Translations under genes and position numbers: made by a program | NCBI GenBank assembly: GCA_035358715.1 | Contig: DAOPPX010000001.1 | Location: 338,476-402,475 of the forward strand | Length of the DNA stretch: 64,000 bases | Source of the DNA: UBA8199 sp035358715 | GTDB taxonomy: Bacteria > Verrucomicrobiota > Verrucomicrobiia > Limisphaerales > UBA8199 | Direction of reading: 5' to 3' | Notes under the pieces: model-generated | Told to the model about the DNA's origin: nothing | Databases searched by the model: none | What the model saw: the letters and a program-made list of their open reading frames with translations, nothing else | In this document: piece by piece, positions 25,579 through 32,792 of the stretch | Layout of the letters: each line of letters opens with the position of its first letter | Numbering within the stretch: position 1 is the stretch's first letter

Positions 25579-25824
25579 TTACGTCAGGAAGCCGCGCTTG
25601 CGGAGCGCCTCGTCGCACCCTTGCGCGTGAAAACGCACGACTCGATTGACTTTGAGAAAGATGAGAATGCCAGCCTGCATCCACTTCTCTATTGTTCGCT
25701 CGCACACCCCATAGCGATGCGCCAGCGTTTCTTTGGTGACAAATGGGCTTTGTATTTCTCTGGTGTTTTCGGTTGGGGAGTTCATGAGAGGATCAGATTG
25801 CAGTGACCGTGTATCAACGGACAT
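25579..25824 (-). CDS. Excisionase-like HTH protein B, 81 aa
   Basis: A MerR/excisionase-type winged-HTH: FVTKETLAHRYGVCERTIEKWMQAG (DNA-recognition helix) followed by a short wing with VVRF and a final CDEALR helix. It is similar to its neighbour, suggesting tandem duplication. Two in-frame starts exist (25824, overlapping the upstream stop by 11 nt, and 25785). Recombination directionality factors next to integrase are normally this small; alternatively a transcriptional regulator. Confidence 0.6.
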   Translation of the reverse strand: MSVDTRSLQSDPLMNSPTENTREIQSPFVTKETLAHRYGVCERTIEKWMQAGILIFLKVNRVVRFHAQGCDEALRKRGFLT

Positions 25825-26065
25825 AGTGCCTTTTTGGATGCCTGAGGAGGCGCTCGTCGCACTCGACCACATCGAATACGGCACGCCTTTTCTCAAAACG
25901 GGCACAGATGATGCCCGAGTATTGCCAATTCTCGATCGTGCGGACGCCCACGTGGTACCGCTCTGCCAGCGTACGCTTGGTGACTCTTGCGGTGTGAATG
26001 CGGACATTTGCAGCCGGTTGTCCGGCTTGCACGCATTTCCCGGGTTCTTCCAGAGCAGTTTCCAT
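25814..26065 (-). CDS. Excisionase-like HTH protein A, 83 aa
   Basis: HTH core VTKRTLAERYHVGVRTIENW plus a wing and CDERLL helix, closely parallel to protein B (shared VTK-x-TLA-x-RY-x-V-x-x-RTIE-x-W). Start placed at ATG 26065 because TATAAT sits 7 nt upstream (leaderless arrangement); an ATG at 26074 exists but lies inside the promoter. Located between the integrase and nrdJ. Likely a recombination directionality factor or repressor. Confidence 0.65.
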   Translation of the reverse strand: METALEEPGKCVQAGQPAANVRIHTARVTKRTLAERYHVGVRTIENWQYSGIICARFEKRRAVFDVVECDERLLRHPKRHYVR

Positions 26066-26072
26066 ACGCTCC

Positions 26073-26078
26073 ATTATA
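26073..26078 (-). promoter_or_regulatory. -10 box, leaderless start of excisionase-like genes
   Basis: TATAAT, 7 nt (GGAGCGT), ATG at 26065 on the minus strand, with TTCAGC 16 nt upstream. Confidence 0.5.
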
Positions 26079-26226
26079 AGTCGCGGCTAACCGAGCTGAA
26101 GCGCACGGCGGTGAGTGCCCCCTTTTGAGGGCAGGCCAATGGCAACAGACAGCAAAAGGTTCGCGCAAATGTGTAGGTGTCTTGATTCATTTGGTGCCAT
26201 GGGCTAAAACGAGGGCACGTAAGACG

Positions 26227-26400
26227 ATGAAAGAGCAAAACCGCGATGACCAAGACGATTCTCTGCGCCCCGAGGACCTGGGCCTCACCTTCACGGGAGA
26301 CGAAGACCCTGAGGTGAGGGAAGCAGCGGAGAAACTGTTCAAGCTTGCGGTAAAGCAGGTCAAACACGAGAGCCGCCGTCGAGAACTGGAACGGAATTAA
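26227..26400 (+). CDS. Small acidic/basic hypothetical protein, 57 aa
   Basis: Very charged 57 residues: an acidic first half (PEDLGLTFTGDEDPEVREAA) and a basic helical end (KQVKHESRRRELERN). ATG at 26227; a longer frame begins at 26125. It is divergent from the excisionase pair and its end faces that of the integrase gene. Could be a small DNA-binding or coiled-coil protein. Low certainty that it is expressed. Confidence 0.4.
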   Translation: MKEQNRDDQDDSLRPEDLGLTFTGDEDPEVREAAEKLFKLAVKQVKHESRRRELERN

Positions 26401-26505
26401 TGTCTGAAGGGGAATCTCCGCACACGGCCTGCGATCGAGCGAGAGCCCTCACATTTCGTTTGCAGCCGATCGGCTGACGAGGTTCCCGAAGTTGAGCAAT
26501 GGACC

Positions 26506-27843
26506 TCACAGCGCAAACCATTCCTCCGCGACCGTCCTGGATATCGGCACGAGGTAATTCCTGCGGATCATCTGCGGGCTCGTCCCAGTTTCTTCGGCAA
26601 CCCGGTTGACGTCCTGGAGAATCGCCAGCCGGTAGGAAATATAACTGTTGCGAAAGGCGTTGCGCCGGTAGGGAACGCCGGCCTTTTCCACCTCGCGCTC
26701 CCAGGCGTGCCAAAGCGAGTTGGCCGATGCCCAGTCTCCGGCGACGCGTCCGTGCTTCAGATCCGCGGGGTACTCCGCGAGCCGCTTACCGAGGTTGGGC
26801 AGGATAAGAACCAAGCGCGCATCGATCTTGCCGACGGCATCCGGCACGCGGATGCATTTGTCTTTTTCGTCAACCATGACCCACCACAAACGGACGATTT
26901 CTTCGGTGCGAACTCCCGAAAAGGCCTTGATTTCAGTGGTGAGGCGGAGCGCCGGAGTGGTTGAGTTGAGAATGCGCCGCATCTCCTCAGGGGTATAAAT
27001 GTCGTTGCGCTGCAGGACTGCCGTTGCCTCATCCTCGGTGGTGATTTGCTGGCGTGGCTCGGAGAAATCAGAAGTTGCGGCGGCGGCGTGTTCGAGGTTC
27101 CTGGGCAGGAAATTCTTTTTCTGGGCGAAATTAAAATAGGCGATTACCCCTTTGCGCCAGTTGTTTTTATTCCGCGCCTTGCCTCCCAGTTGGCTGAGAA
27201 ACTCGTCAATATCTGGAGTGTCGATGCGGGCAATTGCTCCCGGGAAGATGCTGACGAACTTGCCGACGATCTTCTCCACGTCGCGCATGTGGTAAACGCC
27301 GGCGCCTCGCTTTTCCAGGTGCTTGAGGTACTCCTGATAGACTTCGTCAGTCGTGGCGCCATGCCGGACTCGCTGGCCGAAGGTATTGTGGAAATCGACT
27401 GCTTCCTCAAGTGTCGCCCCTTTTACGCGGCTCCGCAGCTCGGCATAGTGGCGGCAGGCCTGATCCACCTCGAGACTCAACGGCTGGACCGCTTTTTGGG
27501 CGAGAACGTAGATGCGGCGGTCCTGTTCGGTGAGGTACTGGGAACGGACCCCGTCGGCGGCCAGTTGTCCGGCCAGTTCCTTAGCCAGCGTCTTGGCTTT
27601 GGCCAGCGTATTGCGCCGCCGAAACACGCGCCGCTTCCCTTCGTAATAAACGACTTTAAACGAAGGGTAAGTTTTGGACGGGGAATCCCCGTTGCTGGGC
27701 TGAGGATTGGATCCTTCCAGCGCGGAGGTCTGCTTGCTGGTTCGGATAGTCACCGGAGACTCGTAAATGGGGATCGAAACCGAACCGGAGGAAACCTCGG
27801 CGATTGGCTTCCTCTCCGCGTCGCTTTGATCAGGGCGGCCCAT
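26506..27843 (-). CDS. Tyrosine recombinase (phage-integrase family), 445 aa
   Basis: The C-terminal catalytic half starts near residue 290. Arg I is in FSGVRTEEIVRLWW; the region that normally reads H-x-x-R-H reads NAFRNSY (Arg II kept, His replaced by Asn); the later His/Trp site reads ETGTSPQ; and the likely nucleophile is the Tyr in MIRRNYL. Residues about 145-245 are a SAM-like core-binding domain. Such atypical integrases occur in Verrucomicrobiota and Planctomycetota (recollection). It sits 200 nt from the tRNA-Gly 3' end and points away, as expected for integration at that tRNA. Confidence 0.8.
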   Translation of the reverse strand: MGRPDQSDAERKPIAEVSSGSVSIPIYESPVTIRTSKQTSALEGSNPQPSNGDSPSKTYPSFKVVYYEGKRRVFRRRNTLAKAKTLAKELAGQLAADGVRSQYLTEQDRRIYVLAQKAVQPLSLEVDQACRHYAELRSRVKGATLEEAVDFHNTFGQRVRHGATTDEVYQEYLKHLEKRGAGVYHMRDVEKIVGKFVSIFPGAIARIDTPDIDEFLSQLGGKARNKNNWRKGVIAYFNFAQKKNFLPRNLEHAAAATSDFSEPRQQITTEDEATAVLQRNDIYTPEEMRRILNSTTPALRLTTEIKAFSGVRTEEIVRLWWVMVDEKDKCIRVPDAVGKIDARLVLILPNLGKRLAEYPADLKHGRVAGDWASANSLWHAWEREVEKAGVPYRRNAFRNSYISYRLAILQDVNRVAEETGTSPQMIRRNYLVPISRTVAEEWFAL

Positions 27844-27848
27844 ATCCC

Positions 27849-27854
27849 ATTCTA
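27849..27854 (-). promoter_or_regulatory. -10 box of the integrase gene
   Basis: TAGAATGGG on the minus strand, 5 nt before the ATG at 27843. Leaderless-type spacing. Confidence 0.4.
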
Positions 27855-28045
27855 AAGCCGGGCCGCGGCCGACTTCCTTGGTACGCCGCGTTTAGAGAAA
27901 GTGCCGCTCAGGATCGCTTCAGGGGCAGACGCGCCAGAACAGCAGAAAAAGCTGCGGAAGAAACCGGGTCGAAGAGCAGGCAGCGGCGGAGGTGGGTCAA
28001 ATCCGTGCCAAAAGTCGGTGACATTGAGGAAACCCTTGAAAAGAT

Positions 28046-28122
28046 TGGAGCGAGCGAAGGGATTCGAACCCTCGACACTCACGTTGGCAACGTGATGCTC
28101 TACCAGGCTGAGCTACGCTCGC
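28046..28122 (-). tRNA. tRNA-Gly (GCC)
   Basis: Complete cloverleaf on the minus strand: 7-bp acceptor stem GCGAGCG/CGCTCGC, D arm GCTC/GAGC, anticodon stem TCACG/CGTGA with loop TTGCCAA (anticodon GCC), T arm GAGGG with TTCGAAT, discriminator T, and an encoded CCA at 28046-28048. The integrase gene begins 200 nt beyond its 3' end, so its 3' half is the likely attB/attR core. The other copy of the att repeat should lie left of position 1. Confidence 0.95.
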
Positions 28123-28140
28123 TTCCAGCCACGCGCGTAG

Positions 28141-28168
28141 AACCTACGGAAATCCGGGAGGAATGCAA
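28141..28168 (-). promoter_or_regulatory. Candidate promoter of tRNA-Gly
   Basis: TTGCAT (28163-28168) and TAGGTT (28141-28146) on the minus strand, 16-nt spacer, about 19 nt before the tRNA 5' end. Confidence 0.4.
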
Positions 28169-28290
28169 GTCCCTTTTGCACAAATTGAGAGGGCAGCCCG
28201 GAGAATCGCGTTGCGCCGGGTGTGCCGCCACCGTAGTGTTCAGCGCATCGGAAACAATCGGAACCCCCGACGAGTGGGTTGCCGCCTGGT

Positions 28291-29670
28291 ATGAAGATGA
28301 AGAAACCGCGCTCTGCAACAGCCGCCAAGCCGGCAAGGCGAATCGTTCGCCGCGTGACCCGCCCCAAGCGCACGCCCGCCCGCCGCAAGACCAGCACCGC
28401 CAGAGCGAAACCCGCCCGAACCCGGAGCGCGAAGAAGCCGGCGACGACGGCCCGGCGCAAGTCCGGCGCGGCCGGCAAAGTGAAGAGGGTCCTCAAGCGC
28501 AGCGTTCGGAAGACCAGGACGCGCCGTGCCCGCCTCCCGCTCGCAAGCGAGCGGCTGAAGGCAACACTGGCCGCAACTCCCGATCTCAAGCTGGGAGCCG
28601 GCATGTCCGAGCCGAGCGCGGCCCCACGCCCGCGGCGGGGAAAATCGCCCGCGAAGCTCCAGCTCCCGGCGGAAGCCGGCCCGGGAGTGCCGCCGATCCT
28701 GCTGGAGGAGGATGGGCCGTCCGGACCGCAGCCGAGCGGTCCGGGACAGAAGTACGTGCTGGGGCCGGCCACTGCGGGCGGCCAACTCGGAGACGAGGAA
28801 GGGACCTTGCCAGAGGCCTACGGCACGGGACAACTGGTGCTCGCCGCGCGCGATCCCCGCTGGCTGTATGCTCATTGGGACCTCACGGCGCAACAGCAGC
28901 GGCGGTATAACGCCTTGTCCGCCGACGGTCACCTTGTGGTGCGGGTTCATGCCGGCACGGTCTCGAAGCACCCGGTCACTGAAGTCCAGGTGCACCCGGA
29001 ATCACGGCATTGGTTTATCAATGTGGGCGCCGCCGACATGCGCTACGTTGCGGAGCTGGGCTACTATCGTCCCCGGCGCCGGTGGGTGACGATCAGGACT
29101 TCCGCGCCGGTGCTCACGCCGGCGGATACGGTTTCCGCAGACCAGACCGCGCGGTTTATAACGATTCCCGCCCAGGCGCGGCTGACTCAACTGGCGGTGC
29201 CGGCCAGACAGGGGGTGCCCACGGATTTGCCGCCGCTGGCGCCCGCGCGGGAAGGCCCGCCGGTCGAGCTGGTGGTGTTGCACCCCGAGCCGGGGGACGC
29301 GATGAGTTCCCTGGCGGTTGGGGAGATTGGCGCCGAGGCGGAGAGCGTCTCCAGCCCCGGGGGCGCGGCGGAGGAGTTGGCGCCAGGCTTTTGGTTCAAC
29401 GTCAACGCCGACATCGTCATCTTCGGCGCGACGGAGCCGGATGCGACCGTGACGATTGACGGGCGGCCAATCAACCTCCGGGCCGACGGCACCTTCAGTT
29501 GCCGGTTTTCCCTGCCCGACGGCGAGCACTCGGTCAGCGTGACGGCTCTGTCGGCACAAGGCGATCTGCGCCAGGCGGAGTTGAAATTCACGCGCGGCAC
29601 CGGTTACCGGGGTGAAGTCGGGGCGGCGGCGCCGGACCCGGCGCTCAGGCCGGCGGCGAAACAACCATGA
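28291..29670 (+). CDS. DUF4912-domain protein with Lys/Arg-rich N-terminus
   Basis: 459 residues. Residues 1-90 are basic and Ala/Lys/Arg-rich, like a histone-tail or nucleic-acid-binding stretch. The DUF4912 domain starts near residue 175 with LVLAARDPRWLYAHWDLT and includes ELGYYRPRRRWVTI. A C-terminal domain has a beta-sandwich texture (DATVTIDGRPINLRADGTF). DUF4912 proteins are commonly next to GH57 enzymes, as here (54 nt before the GH57 gene), so a role in glycogen or polysaccharide metabolism is assumed. I preferred the ATG at 28291; TTG at 28279 would add four residues. Confidence 0.8.
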   Translation: MKMKKPRSATAAKPARRIVRRVTRPKRTPARRKTSTARAKPARTRSAKKPATTARRKSGAAGKVKRVLKRSVRKTRTRRARLPLASERLKATLAATPDLKLGAGMSEPSAAPRPRRGKSPAKLQLPAEAGPGVPPILLEEDGPSGPQPSGPGQKYVLGPATAGGQLGDEEGTLPEAYGTGQLVLAARDPRWLYAHWDLTAQQQRRYNALSADGHLVVRVHAGTVSKHPVTEVQVHPESRHWFINVGAADMRYVAELGYYRPRRRWVTIRTSAPVLTPADTVSADQTARFITIPAQARLTQLAVPARQGVPTDLPPLAPAREGPPVELVVLHPEPGDAMSSLAVGEIGAEAESVSSPGGAAEELAPGFWFNVNADIVIFGATEPDATVTIDGRPINLRADGTFSCRFSLPDGEHSVSVTALSAQGDLRQAELKFTRGTGYRGEVGAAAPDPALRPAAKQP

Positions 29671-29723
29671 GCCGCCCGGGCGGTTTGGTCTTCGGCGGCT
29701 AGCTGCGGGATTTTCTCTGTCAA

Positions 29724-31298
29724 ATGCCCGGTTATTTCGCACTCATCCTCCACGCGCACCTGCCGTTTGTGCGGCACCCGGAGCACGAGAGGTTTCTGGA
29801 GGAGAACTGGCTGTTCGAGGCCATCACCGAAACCTACCTGCCGCTGCTGCAGCTATTGGAAGGCTGGCGGCGGGATGGCCTGTCGCCGCGCCTGACGCTG
29901 ACGCTGACGCCCACGCTTTGCTCGATGCTGCAGGACCCGCTCCTGCAGGACCGCTACGAGCGCCACCTCCGGGAGCAGCTTGACCTGGCGGGCAAGGAAA
30001 TTCACCGCACCCGCTGGGAGAAGCCTCTCCAGGAGCTCGCGCTGTTCTATCATGAGCGCTTTGCCGCCGCGCGGGCCCTCTACGCCGGCTGCGGCCGCGA
30101 CCTGGTGAGCGCCTTCCGGCAGTTTCAGGAATTGGGCCACCTGGAAATCATCACCAGCACCGCCACCCACGCCCTGCTGCCGCTGATGGCCGATCATCCG
30201 CCTTCGCTGCGGGGGCAGGTGCTGGTGGCGCGCGATCATTACCAGCGCTGTTTCGGCTGCGAGCCGCGGGGCATCTGGCTGCCGGAATGCGCTTACGTCG
30301 AGAGCCTGGAGGAAGTCTTGCAGGAGGCCAACCTCCGCTGGTTCGTCACCGACACGCACGGCATTCTGCACGCGTGCCCGCGCCCGCGCTATTCGGTGTT
30401 TGCGCCCGTCTTCACCCCGAAAGGCCTCGCCGCGTTTGGCCGCGACCCGGATTGCTCGCGGCAAGTCTGGAGCCGGCACGCCGGCTACCCCGGCGACCCG
30501 CGTTACCGGGACTTCTACCGCGACATCGGGTTTGACCTGGACCTGGAATACGTCGCGCCGCACCTGGCGGCGGCCGGCCAACGCGGGTTCACCGGCCTCA
30601 AGTACCATCGCATCACCGGCCGGACGCCCCGGAAGGAAGTTTACGAACGCTCCGCCGCCGTCCGCGCGGCCGGCGAACACGCAAGCCACTTTCTCGAAGC
30701 CCGGCTGGCGCAATTCCGGCGCCTGGGCGAGATTCTCGACCGCCCGCCGATCGTGGTGGCGCCGTACGACGCCGAGTTGTTCGGCCATTGGTGGTATGAG
30801 GGGCCCGAGTTTCTGGATTTCCTGGTCCGCAAGGCGTGCGGCGGCCAGAAGGTGTTCGAGTTAATCACGCCCGGCGAATTCCTGCGCCTGCACCCCACCC
30901 ACCAGGCGGCCACCCCCGCCGCTTCAAGCTGGGGCGAGGGCGGCTACTGGCGCGTCTGGCTCAACGAAAAGAACGAGTGGATCTATCCCCACCTGCGCGT
31001 CGCCCAGGAACGCATGACCGAGCTGGCCCGGCGCTTCCCGCAGCCGGACGCGTTGCAGCAACGCCTGCTCAACCAGGCCGCGCGCGAGCTGCTCCTTGCG
31101 CAAGCCAGCGATTGGCCCTTCATTCTTCGGACCGAGACAAGCCCCGGCTACGCCCGCAAACGCGTAAAGGAACACCTCCTGCGCTTCACCAGGATTTACG
31201 AGCAGCTTATCGGCGAGCAACCTGAGCCCGAATGGCTCAGCCAGGTCGAGTGGCGCGACAACCTTTTCCCCGACGTGAACTACCGCTACTGGGCCTGA
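29724..31298 (+). CDS. GH57-family glucan enzyme (DUF1957 type; probable branching enzyme)
   Basis: 524 residues, a full-size GH57 protein. ILHAHLPFVRHP at the N-terminus supplies the conserved His pair. GIWLPECAY holds the nucleophile Glu and APYDAELFGHWWYEG the acid/base Asp. A C-terminal DUF1957 helical domain (residues about 420-520) follows. GH57 enzymes of this architecture act on alpha-glucans (1,4-alpha-glucan branching or amylolytic). No signal peptide, so cytoplasmic. Follows the DUF4912 gene and is probably cotranscribed. Confidence 0.9.
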   Translation: MPGYFALILHAHLPFVRHPEHERFLEENWLFEAITETYLPLLQLLEGWRRDGLSPRLTLTLTPTLCSMLQDPLLQDRYERHLREQLDLAGKEIHRTRWEKPLQELALFYHERFAAARALYAGCGRDLVSAFRQFQELGHLEIITSTATHALLPLMADHPPSLRGQVLVARDHYQRCFGCEPRGIWLPECAYVESLEEVLQEANLRWFVTDTHGILHACPRPRYSVFAPVFTPKGLAAFGRDPDCSRQVWSRHAGYPGDPRYRDFYRDIGFDLDLEYVAPHLAAAGQRGFTGLKYHRITGRTPRKEVYERSAAVRAAGEHASHFLEARLAQFRRLGEILDRPPIVVAPYDAELFGHWWYEGPEFLDFLVRKACGGQKVFELITPGEFLRLHPTHQAATPAASSWGEGGYWRVWLNEKNEWIYPHLRVAQERMTELARRFPQPDALQQRLLNQAARELLLAQASDWPFILRTETSPGYARKRVKEHLLRFTRIYEQLIGEQPEPEWLSQVEWRDNLFPDVNYRYWA

Positions 31299-31534
31299 GC
31301 GGTCGCCTGGCGCGCCTCCGTTGGAGTGGTCTGATTCTGACGCGTCGAGCAGAGCGGAGGCGCGACGGTTTAGACCAATGGCTTCCGCTGCGTCTGCCCT
31401 TTCGAGCATCGTGGCCAAAGGCCATCCGATCGCGCGCATGGTCATGCCGTCATGGCCCCTATTTGCGTCCTTTGCCTCCTAAACCTCAAGCGTGGAATCA
31501 TCCCCGAAAGGCGTGCACTCCCACGGAATGGCTC

Positions 31535-31562
31535 TTGCGTGTTATAACATCTGTGGTTACAT
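31535..31562 (+). promoter_or_regulatory. Promoter and palindromic operator of the AbrB-Doc module
   Basis: TTGCGT (31535-31540), 16-nt spacer, TTACAT (31557-31562), then 7 nt to the ATG at 31570. The spacer begins with the perfect palindrome TGTTATAACA (31540-31549), well placed for autorepression by the AbrB-type antitoxin. Leaderless spacing again. Confidence 0.5.
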
Positions 31563-31569
31563 TGGTCGC

Positions 31570-31809
31570 ATGGTGCTTGAATTGAAGCTGCGCAAGGTTG
31601 GCAATTCGGTGGGGGTGGTTCTTCCGAAAGAAGCCCTCGCCCGCCTGAACGTCCAGGAAGGCGACACGCTCACGCTCACCGACGCGCCCGCCGGCGGGCT
31701 GCGCGTCACCCCGGCCACCGCCGGCCGCGACCAATTTGCCCGGCAGATGCGGGCCGCCGAGGGCGTCATCCGCCGCTACCGCAACACGCTGCGCGAGCTG
31801 GCCCAATAG
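31570..31809 (+). CDS. AbrB/MazE-type antitoxin, 79 aa
   Basis: Swapped-hairpin AbrB fold at the start: LKLRKVGNSVGVVLPKEALARLNVQEGD, a textbook AbrB/MazE DNA-binding domain; the remainder is a helical toxin-binding tail. The ATG at 31570 follows the leaderless spacing; a longer frame upstream is not credible. The stop is directly followed by the ATG of doc. Antitoxin and autorepressor of the pair (family knowledge). Confidence 0.85.
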   Translation: MVLELKLRKVGNSVGVVLPKEALARLNVQEGDTLTLTDAPAGGLRVTPATAGRDQFARQMRAAEGVIRRYRNTLRELAQ

Positions 31810-32196
31810 ATGAAAGAGCCGGAGTGGGTGTTGCGGGAGACCGTGCTGGCCTTGCAGGAACGGCTCCTCACCGAGTTCGGCGGCCCCGGCGGCCTCCGGG
31901 ACGCCGGGCTGCTGAGTTCCGCCCTGGCGCGGCCTCAACAGCTCTTCGCCTATGGCCGGTCGGGCCACTGCAAGCTGGCGGCCGCCTATGCCTTCGGCCT
32001 GGTGCGCAACCACCCCTTCCTCGACGGCAACAAACGGATCGCCTTCGCCGTGGCGGCACTCTTCCTGGAGCTGAACGGCTGGCGGTTCACCGCGCCCGAG
32101 GCCGAGGCCGCACTCAAGACGCTGGCGCTCGCGGCGCGGGAACTGGACGAAGCCGGCTACGCCGCCTGGCTAAGGAGGCATTCGCGCAAAGCGTGA
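31810..32196 (+). CDS. doc: Doc-family (Fic-like) toxin, 128 aa
   Basis: The Fic/Doc active-site motif reads HPFLDGNKRIAF, and the fold-typical VLALQERLLTEFGGPGGLRD lies near the N-terminus. Doc toxins phosphorylate elongation factor Tu and stop translation. The ATG follows the antitoxin TAG with no gap, so both are one transcript. The size is the family norm. All key residues appear intact, so the toxin is probably active. Confidence 0.88.
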   Translation: MKEPEWVLRETVLALQERLLTEFGGPGGLRDAGLLSSALARPQQLFAYGRSGHCKLAAAYAFGLVRNHPFLDGNKRIAFAVAALFLELNGWRFTAPEAEAALKTLALAARELDEAGYAAWLRRHSRKA

Positions 32197-32305
32197 GACG
32201 GTCCCGACGGTAAAACAATTTGCGTCTCCGGCGGGCAGGCAATCAGACCAGTCGCCGGCACTGAACTCGAAGCACGGAATCAGCTCCTTTGGCCGGAATT
32301 GCGAG

Positions 32306-32334
32306 TTGAAGGCGGAAGACAGAACTGGTAGCCT
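32306..32334 (+). promoter_or_regulatory. Promoter of the 32341 antitoxin
   Basis: TTGAAG (32306-32311), 17-nt spacer, TAGCCT (32329-32334), 6 nt, ATG at 32341. Leaderless spacing. Confidence 0.45.
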
Positions 32335-32340
32335 ACTGTT

Positions 32341-32547
32341 ATGAGCACCGTTGCCGAGATCGAAGCTGCCATCGCCCGGCTGCCGCGCAAACAGCTCTGG
32401 GAACTGAAGGCCCGCCTGGACCGCCGCTGCGAGGCGGAGTGGGACGCTCAGATCGAGGAAGATGCCCGACCCGGCGGGCCCCTGGACCGACTGGCAGAAG
32501 AGGCGATCGCTGAGTTCAGAGCGGGACGGACCACTCCGCTGCCGTGA
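32341..32547 (+). CDS. Antitoxin of a RelE/ParE-type pair, 68 aa
   Basis: Helical, acidic protein (IEAAIARLPRKQLWELKARLDRRC) ending in a Pro/Arg tail, the style of small antitoxins paired with RelE/ParE toxins. It overlaps the downstream toxin frame by 4 nt (ATGA at 32544), the usual antitoxin-toxin layout. Function inferred from the partner and size. Confidence 0.65.
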   Translation: MSTVAEIEAAIARLPRKQLWELKARLDRRCEAEWDAQIEEDARPGGPLDRLAEEAIAEFRAGRTTPLP

Positions 32548-32792
32548 GGAGTCACACCACCGCGCGGTTCTGGGAACACTACCGGACGCTGCCGCTGCCG
32601 GTGCGTCGCCTCGCGGTGAAGAACTACAGGCTCTGGAAAGAGAATCCGCACCACCCGGGTTTGCGCTTCAAACGGGTCGGCCCCAACACCTGGTCCGCTC
32701 GTGTAGGTGACCACTACCGCGCCCGGGCCGCATTGAGTGCGGGCGGGCGGCCCAAGCGATCAAGGTCCCAAGTGATTGATTCGAAGACTACT
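32544..32792 (+). pseudogene. RelE/ParE-type toxin remnant, C-terminally truncated
   Basis: The frame encodes TTARFWEHYRTLPLPVRRLA, RFKRVGP...WSARVGDHYRA, the N-terminal and core strands of a RelE/ParE fold. It then departs from the family (normally ...YRALG-x-x-x-x-D-x-x-x-WFWIG-x-H): after residue 60 the frame reads Ser/Arg-rich sequence and continues without a stop into the next gene. The catalytic last strand is missing. A deletion or frameshift near 32720 is likely. The upstream antitoxin is intact. Confidence 0.65.

Larger units (their letters stand above)
1..28045. mobile_element. Right part of a putative integrative conjugative element in tRNA-Gly
   Basis: Seen: a tyrosine recombinase gene starts about 200 nt from the 3' end of a tRNA-Gly gene and reads away from it; two small excisionase-like HTH genes sit just downstream. 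Further left lie regulators, many unknown genes, a pseudopilin operon and a T4SS block that continues past position 1. Known: tRNA 3' ends are classic attachment sites for tyrosine-recombinase elements, and T4SS genes define ICEs. Inferred: the whole left 28 kb belongs to one element. Relaxase, coupling protein, VirB4 and the second att copy are not in the window, so a plasmid-derived or decayed element cannot be excluded. Confidence 0.6.

Noticed and set aside
25545..25581. CCCGCA...TGCGGG hairpin upstream of nrdJ as terminator or riboswitch
   Set aside because: No T-run and no B12-riboswitch consensus; just a small inverted repeat.
27804..28910. 368-codon plus-strand frame spanning the tRNA and DUF4912 gene
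   Set aside because: It overlaps a tRNA and has no family similarity; it is a shadow of the real genes.
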